A DNA stretch of 64,000 nt, from assembly GCF_020623625.1 (NCBI RefSeq), contig NC_060200.1, positions 2,314,001 through 2,378,000 of the forward strand, in the 5' to 3' direction. The notes under the pieces are model-generated. The model was not told the DNA's origin. It saw only the letters and a list, made by a program, of their open reading frames with translations, and ran no database searches. The DNA comes from Saccharomycodes ludwigii. Taxonomy: Eukaryota > Ascomycota > Saccharomycetes > Saccharomycodales > Saccharomycodaceae. The translations under genes were made by a program, and so were the position numbers. Below, piece after piece: positions 45,536-55,225 of this stretch. Within the stretch, counting starts at the first letter, position 1. Every line of letters begins with the position of its first letter.

Positions 45536-45663
45536 GAAGCGGTGGCTCAATGGTAGAGCTTTCGACTCCAGTTAAGTAAATTGGTTTCGGCCTTAAAAAC
45601 ACCAGTATTATGGCGTTGACAAGTGCAATCGAAGGGTTGCAGGTTCAATTCCTGTCCGTTTCA
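45536..45663 (+). tRNA. tRNA-Trp (CCA) with a 56-nt intron
   Basis: Exon 1 (45536-45571) starts GAAGCGGTGGCTCAATGG and ends in the anticodon loop CTCCAG. Exon 2 (45628-45663) starts ATCGAAGGGTTGC and carries the B box GGTTCAATTCC. Both exons are practically those of S. cerevisiae tRNA-Trp. The acceptor GAAGCGG pairs with CCGTTTC. The intron begins one base 3' of the anticodon, the standard site, and runs from 45572 to 45627. The S. cerevisiae intron is about 34 nt. A Pol III terminator (TTTTTT) follows at 45664-45669. Confidence 0.95.
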
Positions 45664-45737
45664 TTTTTTGTTGATTTATATCACAATTTTTTTTTTTACT
45701 TCCTCGTCTTTTTTTAGCCTCTTAATTTGTTACTCCA

Positions 45738-45773
<36 letters not shown>

Positions 45774-45885
45774 AACAAAAAATTATTTTTTTATTTAAAC
45801 GTTATATATATAAAGCTTTTAAGCTACACAGAGCAACGCCAAGTATACATGTGCATAGAGTTCCACTACCAACAACTGCAATCTG

Positions 45886-47450
45886 TTAATCTTTCAACGC
45901 AAAATATTTGGAAAATAAATCAGCACATGGAACCTTACCTCCCATCTTAGCGCATAATAAAAATACACCACTGAATTTTCTATGTAACGAATATGTTTCT
46001 TCTGGTGGAGGACATAACCTTTCATTCAACATCAATCCAATATTTCCTCTGATTCTATCAGTGACGGTCTGGTTGCTAAAATCAAATAATCCGGGAGTAG
46101 CAAACGGCTCTCCTAAAACCATGACACTATTTACATGGGCATCAACCATGGCCTGTGATTCTAATCCGGTTAGATACCCCAATTGTTGCGACAGCTGCTG
46201 AACAGTGTCTCGATCTTTTAATGTTGCTGCAGTTAACATTTTTCTATACTTAGTTATGAAGTCTTGCGGATATTCCCTACATGCTCCAAAATCCAACAAT
46301 TCTATCTTTGTACCATTATACAAAAAATTAGCCCAATTGGGATCTGTTTGCATATATTTGAATTCAGCTATTTCCTCCAAACACAATCTCATAATTTCGC
46401 CACATACAAAATCACGGGTTTGGCTGGTTAGTGATGCGGACTTTTGTAATTTCATAATTTCTATACCTTGCATTTTAGTCATAGTGATAATACTCTCCGT
46501 GGTTAATTCGTCAAACACCTTGGGGACTTCAAAAACATTATCATCCTTTAAAAGTCTGGCAAAGGCCTTCAAACATCTAGCTTCTCTTAAATAATCACAT
46601 TCCCACTTCAATTCTGTTCTAGCATTTTCCACCGTTTTATCTAAAAACAACCCCTTAGGCAATAATCTGCTTGCGGTTAATAACATTAATAAATTATTTA
46701 AATCAGAATCAATGGATTCTTTTACCCCAGGATATTGCACCTTGACAACAACTTCGGTACCATCAGCTAATACAGCATCATGAACCTGACCAATGCTAGC
46801 AGCGGCCATGGGTATTTTATTAAATTTTTGGAAACATTTTGATTCCCAATTTTCATCTTTTAATTCTTTAGACATAACCTTATTTAGTTGTCTGATTGGC
46901 ATATAATTTGCACCGTTTTGTACTCTGCTTAGTATTTCGTACAATTCTCTGGGCAAAACCTTTTCGTCCTGAAAGGACAACATTTGTCCAATTTTTAGGG
47001 CAGCACCCCTCATTTTACTAAATTTTTTGGTTATTCTGTTGATATTAGCATCTGACAATATTAATGATTTCAGATCTGGTTTCTTACCCTTTGATAATTG
47101 GGAAATACCTTGAGTAGCGGCCGACATACCAACACCTGCTGCTAATGATCCATAATGAAACAATCTTGATAATCTGGAAGTTGGGACCTCAGAACTTTCC
47201 AATTGATTCTATATGAATTTTTTTGTAATTGTGAAAACTCCATAGGGAGTAAACAGTAAGTTAGTAACACTAGTTCTCATGATATTATACTATATTATGT
47301 ATATTATGGTGCTTATTTATATGTATATAATAAAAATAAAGCTTTGATACATCAAAACAATGATATTACGATGTATAGATTTACTGGAATTGGTAATAGT
47401 CGATACAATTATTTGTGATATTCTGTTTTTTTTTTTTTTTTTTTCTTTTC

Positions 47451-47483
<33 letters not shown>

Positions 47484-47974
47484 AAATATAATATCGAAAA
47501 TAAAATAACGTCTATTTCATACAATTTTCTATATGTGATATTTTGGTATAAAAAAGAGAGGAAAAGAAAAAAAAAAAAAAAAATTGAAATATCACAAATA
47601 ATTTATTATCATTATTATTAGTTACATACTTTTGGCTGATGATCGTCCTCGATTTCATTTTTTTTTTTGTTGGAATCATCATTTAAACGTCTTATACTAG
47701 TAGAAAAACTTCTTGTACCAGGCTTGCTACTATAATTTATGGAATTAGTGGCACTTTTGTAGGTGCCATTTTTCACCGACTCAGATAATCTAGTTGCCTC
47801 TTCCCATTTGGGATCATTAAACCATTGAAACTGAGATAAAAGTGGGGTTGTTATGGTAGATGTCTTAACCCATGTACAAATGGCTTCTTTGGTTAAAATT
47901 GTAGAATCGTGTAAAACTTGTTTAGAAGAAGATAACACGCAAAACGCATCATACAAACATTTTCTGGTTGCCAT
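45886..47974 (-). CDS. COQ8: Mitochondrial atypical kinase Coq8 (two exons)
   Basis: Spliced: exon 1 is 47974-47630 (115 codons), exon 2 is 47208-45886; together 555 residues (S. cerevisiae 501). Coq8 is the UbiB/ADCK3 ATPase of the mitochondrial inner membrane that supports the coenzyme Q biosynthetic complex. The UbiB signature K-I-G-Q is at about 187-190 and the Ala-rich nucleotide loop A-A-A-S at about 250-253. The conserved Lys of V-V-V-K-V-Q-Y-P-G is at about 271, then T-D-P-N-W-A-N-F and D-F-G-A. Exon 2 alone starts at the conserved P-T-S-R-L-S-R-L-F and has no ATG before it (only a TTG). Exon 1 supplies the N-terminus with an Arg/Ser-rich stretch (R-S-F-S-T-S-I-R-R). Both exon ends are phase 0. 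Matches YGL119W. Confidence 0.92.
47209..47629 (-). other. Spliceosomal intron of COQ8
   Basis: 421 bp. The 5' splice site is GTATGT (47629-47624), the preferred yeast form. The branch point is a perfect TACTAAC (47266-47260) and the 3' splice site is ATATAG, ending at 47209, about 50 nt past the branch. The only earlier AG after the branch is in GGAG, a poor acceptor. Long poly(T)/poly(A) tracts fill the middle. Joining the exons keeps the frame and restores a complete Coq8. Confidence 0.9.
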
Positions 47975-48409
47975 TTTTCTTTTTAATGCTTTGTAGAGTT
48001 GTTGTGCCGGCTATTTATTTACAAATATTGAAGAAACTATTCTAAAACTCAATTAGGCAATATCTGTATTATAAAGGTAAAGCTTATGGCAGAAAGTTAA
48101 CTCTTTATTTTTTTTTTACATGAAAAATAAAAAAAAAAAAAAAGTCCAGTCGGACACATTCGCTTAAAGAGATGGCTTATAGTCCGAAAATTTTATTTTA
48201 TTTTATTTTATTTTTGATGTATTTTGAGACATCACTTATAATATTTTATTAATATTATTATCATATCATTTGGTTTATTTTACTGTTTTTTTCCCCCTTT
48301 CTTTTTTTTTTTTTTACTCCCAATTGCATTGCCAGATTATCATATGTTTCCCCTTCTTTCCTACTGTTCTCCTACTATCCCCTCATATAGTGTTTTTTGC
48401 CAATGAAAA
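47975..48409. other. COQ8/SLD3 divergent promoter region
   Basis: 435 bp with A and T runs (48126-48143 and 48303-48315). It also holds the right-hand end of the inferred inversion. No gene seen. Confidence 0.5.
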
Positions 48410-48444
48410 ATGACTGTAAAATTGAAAATATTACAATCATTTAA
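48403..48444 (+). other. Short upstream ORF overlapping the SLD3 start
   Basis: An ATG seven bases before the SLD3 ATG opens a 13-codon frame ending at TAA 48442-48444, out of frame with SLD3. If transcripts begin upstream of it, scanning ribosomes would meet it first, which would lower SLD3 translation. Whether it is in the mRNA is unknown. Confidence 0.5.
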
Positions 48445-50629
48445 CTTGACTTCAAAATCATTTCTACTTGTTGCAAAATATACCATCTCGAAATTAAAGC
48501 TGCATAGAGACCAAATACTAATATTGTCTTCGGAGTCAGTATTGCCATGCAATATATCTGATGACATAACGATAAAATATCTAGTACAAGAGATTGAAAC
48601 TGATAAAATATATGTTTTGGAATCATTAACAAATAAAGTTGTTATTTTATATCAACTTCCCAAGGATTTTATAGATAAACTTGACAACAAAGAAAGTAAA
48701 GAAAATAGTAGCAAAAATGTACAAGATTTGTCCTTTAATAATGACTTTCTGACAGTCAGCAACATTCCTGATATTCTTAAAAAGATAAAAGAAACAAATA
48801 AACCATGTAGCAGAGAACGATTAGGGAATACTCATGATAGCGTACCCATTTTATTAAACCAAGTATCATTTTACAAACCAAGACTCTTAGCATCAAATTC
48901 TCATATGAATAATGGTGGAAACAATAGTACCAGGACAGGTTTAATTGATCCAGAAAAATATTTACTTGAAAAATATCATGAAGTTTTATATTCGATAAAT
49001 TTAACTTTCTCTCATTTTATAAGACATTGTCTCTACAGATTCAAAAAATTGTGCAAAGAGTCATGTGAAGATTTGACTGCCGCGACCTTAAAATACAAAA
49101 AAATATTGACTTCTATGCTACTGTCAGTGAACCAATTTGACAAACGACACTTTAATAATGGTCTTTTAAAGAATATAGATACGGCTGATGTTCATTTGAT
49201 TAAATTAAAAAACAAGATTTTACTGAGTGATTGGAAAATACAAGATTTAAATTCATTTACTAATAATAATGACAATTGTGAAATTATAAGCAAGTTAAAT
49301 TCAATTTTTAAAATTAGAGAATTAAAGCTACAAATTCTTTTAACTTTGGAATTATTATTGTTTACTTCCTTGGATTCTAGATTTGAAAAATTTCAATCTG
49401 TCTACAAAAAAAATATACAGAAAAGAGCATTACATATTTCAAAATTGAGCATCAAAAAAAGGAAAAAAAAGGAGAACCTTAAAACTGAAAGTACCAAGTA
49501 TGGGGTAAAAAATGATGACATGCAAATTTCAGAATCCACCGATTTATGTGAGAAACTAGATATATGGCTAGATAAATTGATCATCACTGAGTCGTTGATA
49601 ACTATTAACTACGAAATAACCAATCCAATGGAGAAAAGAATACTAGACTTTTTTAAGGGTAGAATGTTAGTAGATACTGATGAAGAATCGACTTTCGGAT
49701 TTCTGAATAAGTTATTAATTCCATATTACAAGAAAAAATTACCCCATACAACAAAGTTTATTTCCAAAAAAGTTAAGGGAACTACATTTAAAAATAGCCT
49801 TACAGCTCCTACTAGTAAGGACAGTCTACAGAAATCGAATGACAATACAACCAGTATCGATGGTAGTACTCAATTAATGGTTAATAGGAGTAGAAGTAAC
49901 AGTATACTTAGTAGCACAAGTGGTGCTAAATCTACCGATAACAATAACAGGAAAGTTGGTTCCTTGTTCAATGCTCCATTTTTAAACAGAAAATCGTCCA
50001 CTTTGTCTGACTTCATTTCTATGGAGCCGAACAAGAAACCCCAGTTTAAAAGAACAAAATCAGAATTATATAATTTGGAAAGGAGGTTAACATCAATTAT
50101 AGGTAGTACCAAGGAAAGTACTAATAATAACACATTAAAATCCAAAAAAAGAAAAATTATGCCCACTTTATATAGAGAATCCAATAAGGTGCCACAAGAA
50201 CCTGACACCGAAGGTTTTATGAAAGTTAATGGTAAAATGGTCAAATTAGCAAAATTGTCGTCACATTTTTCATCCTTTCAGAGGATTGGCAAAAAAGTTA
50301 AATCAAACAATAGCAGCAATGCCGATCTATTGGAATCAAAAACTGGAATATGTTCTACCACTGAACCAAAAATGAACGTTGTTGAAGTCGAGGCAACACC
50401 ACTGAAGAAATATAATTCCACCAACCAGAACATTCTTTTATCAACGCAACGGGTTTCAGAATCTCCGTTGATAGAGTTTGCCTCAACAAGAAACTCGCCT
50501 TTAGATCAAATGATATCTTCTTGTGAGTCAAAATTAAAAACACCTCTACAAAATTTAAATGAAAACACAGAAGATGACGATTCTATTGGTAGAAATTTAA
50601 TGAATGTACGTAGAAAACTATTTAAATGA
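48410..50629 (+). CDS. SLD3: DNA replication initiation factor Sld3
   Basis: 739 residues (S. cerevisiae 668). Sld3 brings Cdc45 to loaded MCM helicases and, once phosphorylated by CDK, binds Dpb11. The region from about 190 to 455 has the helical, Lys/Leu-rich character of the Sld3/Treslin domain, including F-G-F-L-N-K-L-L-I-P-Y-Y. The C-terminal third is Ser/Thr/Asn-rich, with clustered S/T-P sites near the end (E-S-P-L-I-E-F, N-S-P-L-D-Q, K-T-P-L-Q), placed as the CDK sites are in yeast. Overall similarity is weak, as is normal for Sld3, so position (upstream neighbour of TAF6, matching YGL113W) carries weight. Confidence 0.8.
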   Translation: MTVKLKILQSFNLTSKSFLLVAKYTISKLKLHRDQILILSSESVLPCNISDDITIKYLVQEIETDKIYVLESLTNKVVILYQLPKDFIDKLDNKESKENSSKNVQDLSFNNDFLTVSNIPDILKKIKETNKPCSRERLGNTHDSVPILLNQVSFYKPRLLASNSHMNNGGNNSTRTGLIDPEKYLLEKYHEVLYSINLTFSHFIRHCLYRFKKLCKESCEDLTAATLKYKKILTSMLLSVNQFDKRHFNNGLLKNIDTADVHLIKLKNKILLSDWKIQDLNSFTNNNDNCEIISKLNSIFKIRELKLQILLTLELLLFTSLDSRFEKFQSVYKKNIQKRALHISKLSIKKRKKKENLKTESTKYGVKNDDMQISESTDLCEKLDIWLDKLIITESLITINYEITNPMEKRILDFFKGRMLVDTDEESTFGFLNKLLIPYYKKKLPHTTKFISKKVKGTTFKNSLTAPTSKDSLQKSNDNTTSIDGSTQLMVNRSRSNSILSSTSGAKSTDNNNRKVGSLFNAPFLNRKSSTLSDFISMEPNKKPQFKRTKSELYNLERRLTSIIGSTKESTNNNTLKSKKRKIMPTLYRESNKVPQEPDTEGFMKVNGKMVKLAKLSSHFSSFQRIGKKVKSNNSSNADLLESKTGICSTTEPKMNVVEVEATPLKKYNSTNQNILLSTQRVSESPLIEFASTRNSPLDQMISSCESKLKTPLQNLNENTEDDDSIGRNLMNVRRKLFK

Positions 50630-50744
50630 TAAAAAAAAAAAAAAAAAAAAAATAACGAATACAACGAATAGCAAATCCATTCTTTTTATAAAATAAAAAC
50701 ATATATAAAGACTTTAAACAAAGATACAAAGAAACTTATATAAT

Positions 50745-52386
50745 TCACTCAAATTCACCAAAGAAAATGGCAGTATATAGTTTTCTACTTTCCTCAACAC
50801 TGGTTTTTTTTTTAATCGTTTCTGATAAAATATCACCTATTCTGTCTCGTAATTTGGCCCATTCTTCATCAGAAAGCGGCTTAGAATAAGCAGATGTAGA
50901 TAATGACGATTGTGATTCCGGTAAATCTTGTTCCAATACTTTTAGAAAAGATATACCCACGTCAAGCAAATACTCTCTCTCTTCTTTGGAAAATCTAGTT
51001 TCGTTTACCAATATTAACTGGGCCCAATTATATAGATTACCCAAAAAAAACCTGACAGTTTCTGGACCCAAAACAATAACTCCCTTGAAACATCCATAGT
51101 AGGTGCCAAAGGTTCTATTTGTGTCCAAAAACGTTTTCAATAAGGTTCTCATAACACGTGGTTTCAAAATTTTATTTAATTTAGGAAATGATTTCAAAAC
51201 ATGGTCTAATAAGTTACTAGCAAAATCCCTCAATGTTATAACTTGATCCAAAGTGTTTTTAGCAGTGCCCAAATTTTTCGCTAATAAAAGCGTTAGGATG
51301 GATGGCATGAAAGTGTGGATATAGGGATCTAGAAAGATGGATTTATTTGACAACAATGAATATATCATTTCCAACATAGTAGTCAACAAATTTAAATTAT
51401 CCAAGTTATGGGTAACTTGTTCTGATATAAATGATATAAAATATGGAACCAATTGATGTAGCCCTGCATCCTCACTTAACGATTGCAAAGCTGCAGTTTT
51501 CAACCTCAGAACATCATATTTATTGACTGCATCATTAGCAGTTTCATCAACATCGTTGTCACTTAATTTCAGGGAGGCCAATAAAGCCTGACAAACTTTA
51601 TCAAAATATATTTGTAATTCCTTAGATAAAACGTGTTCAACTAACGGTTTTATTTCAACATTATTTGAGCCCGGTCTAACCGAGGTAGTACCAGAGGGGG
51701 TAGATTTGGTAAAGTTGTTAACAGCGTGATTAGTTGCTGTTGCAGTTGTGGAGGTTTGTGTCAACACATCACCATTCAGACCATTTAATTGTTGTTGTTG
51801 TTGTTGTTGTTGCTTATTTTCTGACAACATCGAAACATCTGAAAGTAATGATGTGTCATTTAAAGATGTCACCATAGCACCTCTTAAAAATGGGGGAATA
51901 TTATTTCTAATTTCAACCAAATTCGGATTTTGAGGTATGGATGGTTGAACGCCTTCCACACTCAACCAATGAGCGGTAAATGAAGGCAAACGTGGCACTT
52001 GAGGTAAGGGCTGATTTATTAATTCGTCAAAGCTAACTTCTTCATCATTTAAATAATATATAGTTTGTTGTTGCTGCCCATTCCCTACAACCAGCTTTTT
52101 AAAGTCTTTAGAAGTATTGGTACCGGAAGGATATCCATACAAGGGTTCCACATTTAACACTTTTAAGGCTTTGGATATGTCATCAGAAGTTAAAATATCC
52201 CTTTTTGAATGTCTTTTGAACTTAACTGCCTGCTCTATAATTTCCAAGATACGGTATTCAACATCCATAGCTAAAGATCGTAAAACGTCATCTGAAATTG
52301 TCATTAGGCCCAAAGACTCAGCAACATCTCGAACAGTGTCTTGGGGAGACCAAACGGTATATGAGATATTATTATTATTATTACTA

Positions 52387-52417
<31 letters not shown>

Positions 52418-52490
52418 TATTATTTGGAGTAGTATTTTGAAAAGCAGTTTGCTGTTGCTGGGAAGATGGTGTTTGTTTAGATTTTGACAT
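50745..52490 (-). CDS. TAF6: TFIID/SAGA subunit Taf6
   Basis: 581 residues (S. cerevisiae 516). Taf6 pairs with Taf9 through a histone fold and forms a core part of TFIID and SAGA. The H4-like histone fold is at about 45-115 ([10 protein letters not shown], then [21 protein letters not shown]). The HEAT-repeat domain follows at about 290-510 ([15 protein letters not shown] and [12 protein letters not shown]). Poly-Asn near residues 23-42 and poly-Gln near 227-235 are additions. Convergent with SLD3 (115-bp gap). Matches YGL112C. Confidence 0.95.
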
Positions 52491-52860
52491 TTACTGCGAA
52501 CGTGATTTCTTCCTTTATTGGCCTTTATGCTGGGTAGTGATCTTTTAATATATATATATATGTGTTTATTTTTTTTTTCTTATGAAGATGGGAATTACAT
52601 TGAAGCAAACGCTTTAGGAAAGAAGAAAAAAAAAAAAAAAAAAAAAAAAAAATTCTGTAATAAATTGTATTTTTTTTTTTTTTTTCCATTATAAAACAAA
52701 GAACATATAAAATACATGCCATAAAAACATTAATCAATTTAAAAGATATTACTGAAAATGATAATTATTCTTTTAAGTTTATAAGTTATAAATGAAGAGC
52801 TGAAAAATACAAATAATATTTAGTGCAGGTAACAGAAAAAAAAAAAAAAAAAAAAAAACT
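52491..52860. other. TAF6/DAD3 divergent promoter region
   Basis: 370 bp with a TA run (52544-52562), a run of about 30 A (52623-52650), a T run (52671-52685) and poly(A) directly before the DAD3 start. No gene seen. Confidence 0.5.
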
Positions 52861-53151
52861 ATGGATGACAAAGAGACTTTAACTTCTCTACGAACAACAG
52901 TACTAGAAAAATATAAAACACTATCTAACGAATTACATACATTAGATGACACTTTAAAACAAATAATCAAAGAAGAAAATGAGAGTGAAGAACATACAAC
53001 TATAAACGATAAAATAACACCAGATGAATTGTTAAAACTTATACGGGAATTAGAGTTGAAAATATCTGTTGCCGGCACACTAGTAAAGGGAAGTGTCTAT
53101 TCATTAATACTCCAAAGATATTCACAGAACAATCAAGGAAACAAAAAGTAA
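52861..53151 (+). CDS. DAD3: DASH/Dam1 complex subunit Dad3
   Basis: 96 residues (S. cerevisiae 94). Dad3 is one of the ten subunits of the Dam1/DASH ring that couples kinetochores to microtubule plus ends. It is helical and charged, with V-L-E-K-Y-K-T-L-S-N-E-L-H-T-L-D-D-T-L near the start and V-A-G-T-L-V-K-G-S-V-Y-S-L-I-L-Q near the end, both matching the Dad3 family pattern. Convergent with ARC40 (145-bp gap, TA repeats), as in S. cerevisiae (YBR233W-A, YBR234C). Confidence 0.9.
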   Translation: MDDKETLTSLRTTVLEKYKTLSNELHTLDDTLKQIIKEENESEEHTTINDKITPDELLKLIRELELKISVAGTLVKGSVYSLILQRYSQNNQGNKK

Positions 53152-53296
53152 ATACAAAATCACTTAAAACTCCCAATGTATATATATATATATATAATTA
53201 CTGTTTATTATAGACTTACTTAGACATATAACCATACACACACATATATATATATATATATTACTAAATACGTCACTTTAAATGAAAAGCTGTATT

Positions 53297-54424
53297 TTAA
53301 ACATTAAAAACAACAATGATACCATCTAGACCAGATGAAGAAACTTGGTTTGCAGATAATAAACGCAATTGGGTGATTGCATTTTGATGTGTGGTTCCTA
53401 ATTCATTATCGACAGCGGTAACCTTACCCTTCAAATCCAATTGTTTAAATTTCTTTAAAGCCGAAATACCAAAAGAAGGCTGTGAATCATCATCATCAGT
53501 AGCGTTGTCAAAACTATTTGTTAAATTATTCTTACCAGTACTACTAACTTTATCAATATTTTTTTTAAACTTCCAAGTTCCGCCACCAAGATTATCGAAT
53601 TCTACTGGATGGCAGTTATAACCGGCACAAATAATTCTATTATCACCTAACCAGAGCAAATCATTGAATGGTAGACCACATGGATTCTCAACAGCTTGAG
53701 TATTACCTTGAACATCGACAACTGTTAACCTAGCGTCATGAGATACAAAAGCTAATAGCTCTAAACCACCATTAAAGGCAACACCGCGGATCCAAGAACC
53801 TTGGTAGAATTGTTTTAGTAACAGACCAAATGGAAACTTCCCAGCACCCCATGGACTATTAACAACTTGCTCCTTTTTGTCCAAGCCTTTAATAAAACCA
53901 GAGTACACATTGACAAGACCTTCAGTACCACCGCATGCTAAAACAACACCATTATCATGCCAAGTTAAACAAGTAATGGTAGATCTAATGTTGGATTTGA
54001 TATGCTTGGAAACCCACCAATTATTTTCCTGTTCATAGTAACAAACAGCAACGACACGAGCACTACTACCACAAGCAAATTTGAATCCATTGGGTGCCCA
54101 TTTGACACAAGTGGCTGCCCTGTTGATACGCAATAAAACTAATGTTGGTTTATAAGTACCATCACTTAGAGGTTCCCATACAATGGCGTTTCTATCTTGG
54201 GAACAAGTAACAATACGGCCATGTATGGAAATGTCGACTGCAGTAACGGTTTTGTCATGATCAGCCAAAGTAGCAACTAATTTTGGAGATTTTGGATTAG
54301 TGATGTTGTATAGCAAACAATTGGTCTCACTGGTAATTGCTAAAATACTTTTGTCTTGGCTGTAAGCATGAGAATAAATTGGTGTTTTAACCAATTTTAA
54401 AACGTTAACAACATCCTTTGACAT
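53297..54424 (-). CDS. ARC40: Arp2/3 complex subunit ARPC1 (Arc40)
   Basis: 375 residues (S. cerevisiae 384). Arc40 is the WD40 propeller subunit of the Arp2/3 actin-nucleating complex at cortical patches. ARPC1-specific blocks are clear: P-I-Y-S-H-A-Y, H-D-K-T-V-T-A-V-D-I-S, R-I-N-R-A-A-T-C-V-K-W-A-P-N, and V-C-Y-Y-E-Q-E-N-N-W-W-V-S-K-H-I-K. A Ser/Asp-rich loop at about 297-318 corresponds to the variable insert that contacts activators. Matches YBR234C. Confidence 0.96.
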   Translation of the reverse strand: MSKDVVNVLKLVKTPIYSHAYSQDKSILAITSETNCLLYNITNPKSPKLVATLADHDKTVTAVDISIHGRIVTCSQDRNAIVWEPLSDGTYKPTLVLLRINRAATCVKWAPNGFKFACGSSARVVAVCYYEQENNWWVSKHIKSNIRSTITCLTWHDNGVVLACGGTEGLVNVYSGFIKGLDKKEQVVNSPWGAGKFPFGLLLKQFYQGSWIRGVAFNGGLELLAFVSHDARLTVVDVQGNTQAVENPCGLPFNDLLWLGDNRIICAGYNCHPVEFDNLGGGTWKFKKNIDKVSSTGKNNLTNSFDNATDDDDSQPSFGISALKKFKQLDLKGKVTAVDNELGTTHQNAITQLRLLSANQVSSSGLDGIIVVFNV

Positions 54425-55225
54425 CTTTTATTATTATTATTATTCTTGTTTTTATTGATTTAAAAAAGTTCAATGCACAAATATATATATAAGTATACGT
54501 CTAATAATTGGCAAAATTTTTCGAAATATGTGTAGATCTAGGAGTCTGGTCTCTCAACTAAGATTGTACGATAAAACGGATGAATCAAAATATATATGCC
54601 AGGTAATTTGTTAACAAAAAAAAAAAAACACACGCACACACAGAAGTATTGTTAAGTTCTTAGAAATTGCTTTTAATTTTTTTTTTTTTTAGTTGTATTA
54701 TATGTTGAATAACTGGGAGTAATAAACGTATATGTCTATCGTTTCTCTTAATTTGGCTACAATTCAGAAAGTTAAAAAAAAGGGGGGGGGGGGAAGGAAA
54801 GAATGGAAAAGTTTAGAAAACACAGAGAAATGAAAATTTTATTAATTATTTGAACGAAAAAAAAAAATAAAAAAAAAAAATAGCAGAAAATTTATTATAT
54901 TTTATTTTTCAAACAAAGCAATCCGAAACGAAGTTCGGAAATAATATGTTTTATTGAATTCGGACTTTATCATCAACGTTTCTTTTTATTCACAAATTTT
55001 TTTTTTTTTTTTTTATTTTTTTTCCACCTCTGCTTGTATATTTTATATATATATGGTTATTTATCTATTGTAAGCGAGTAATAAAATAGTTTTCATGTTG
55101 CTTCAAGATCGTTAAAATTATACTCCTTAGATTAATAGACGCTACTCTTTTCGAACATCTGTGTTTTTACCTATATTAAGAATTTGAAATATTAAAAAGA
55201 TAAAAAAATAAAAAAAAAAAAAAAA
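54425..55225. other. ARC40/NSA1 divergent intergenic region
   Basis: 801 bp. It contains a run of 12 G (54782-54793), a CCGAA...TTCGG dyad near 54921-54937, A runs near 54858-54880 and T runs near 55000-55022. I saw no PAC or RRPE motif (expected for a ribosome-biogenesis promoter) and no gene. Confidence 0.5.

Noticed and set aside
54918-54970. A CCGAA...TTCGG dyad followed by AT-rich DNA, considered as a centromere CDEIII element.
   Set aside because: No CDEI (RTCACRTG) lies about 80-160 bp away with AT-rich DNA between, and the TGTTT...TTTCCGAAA context does not fit.
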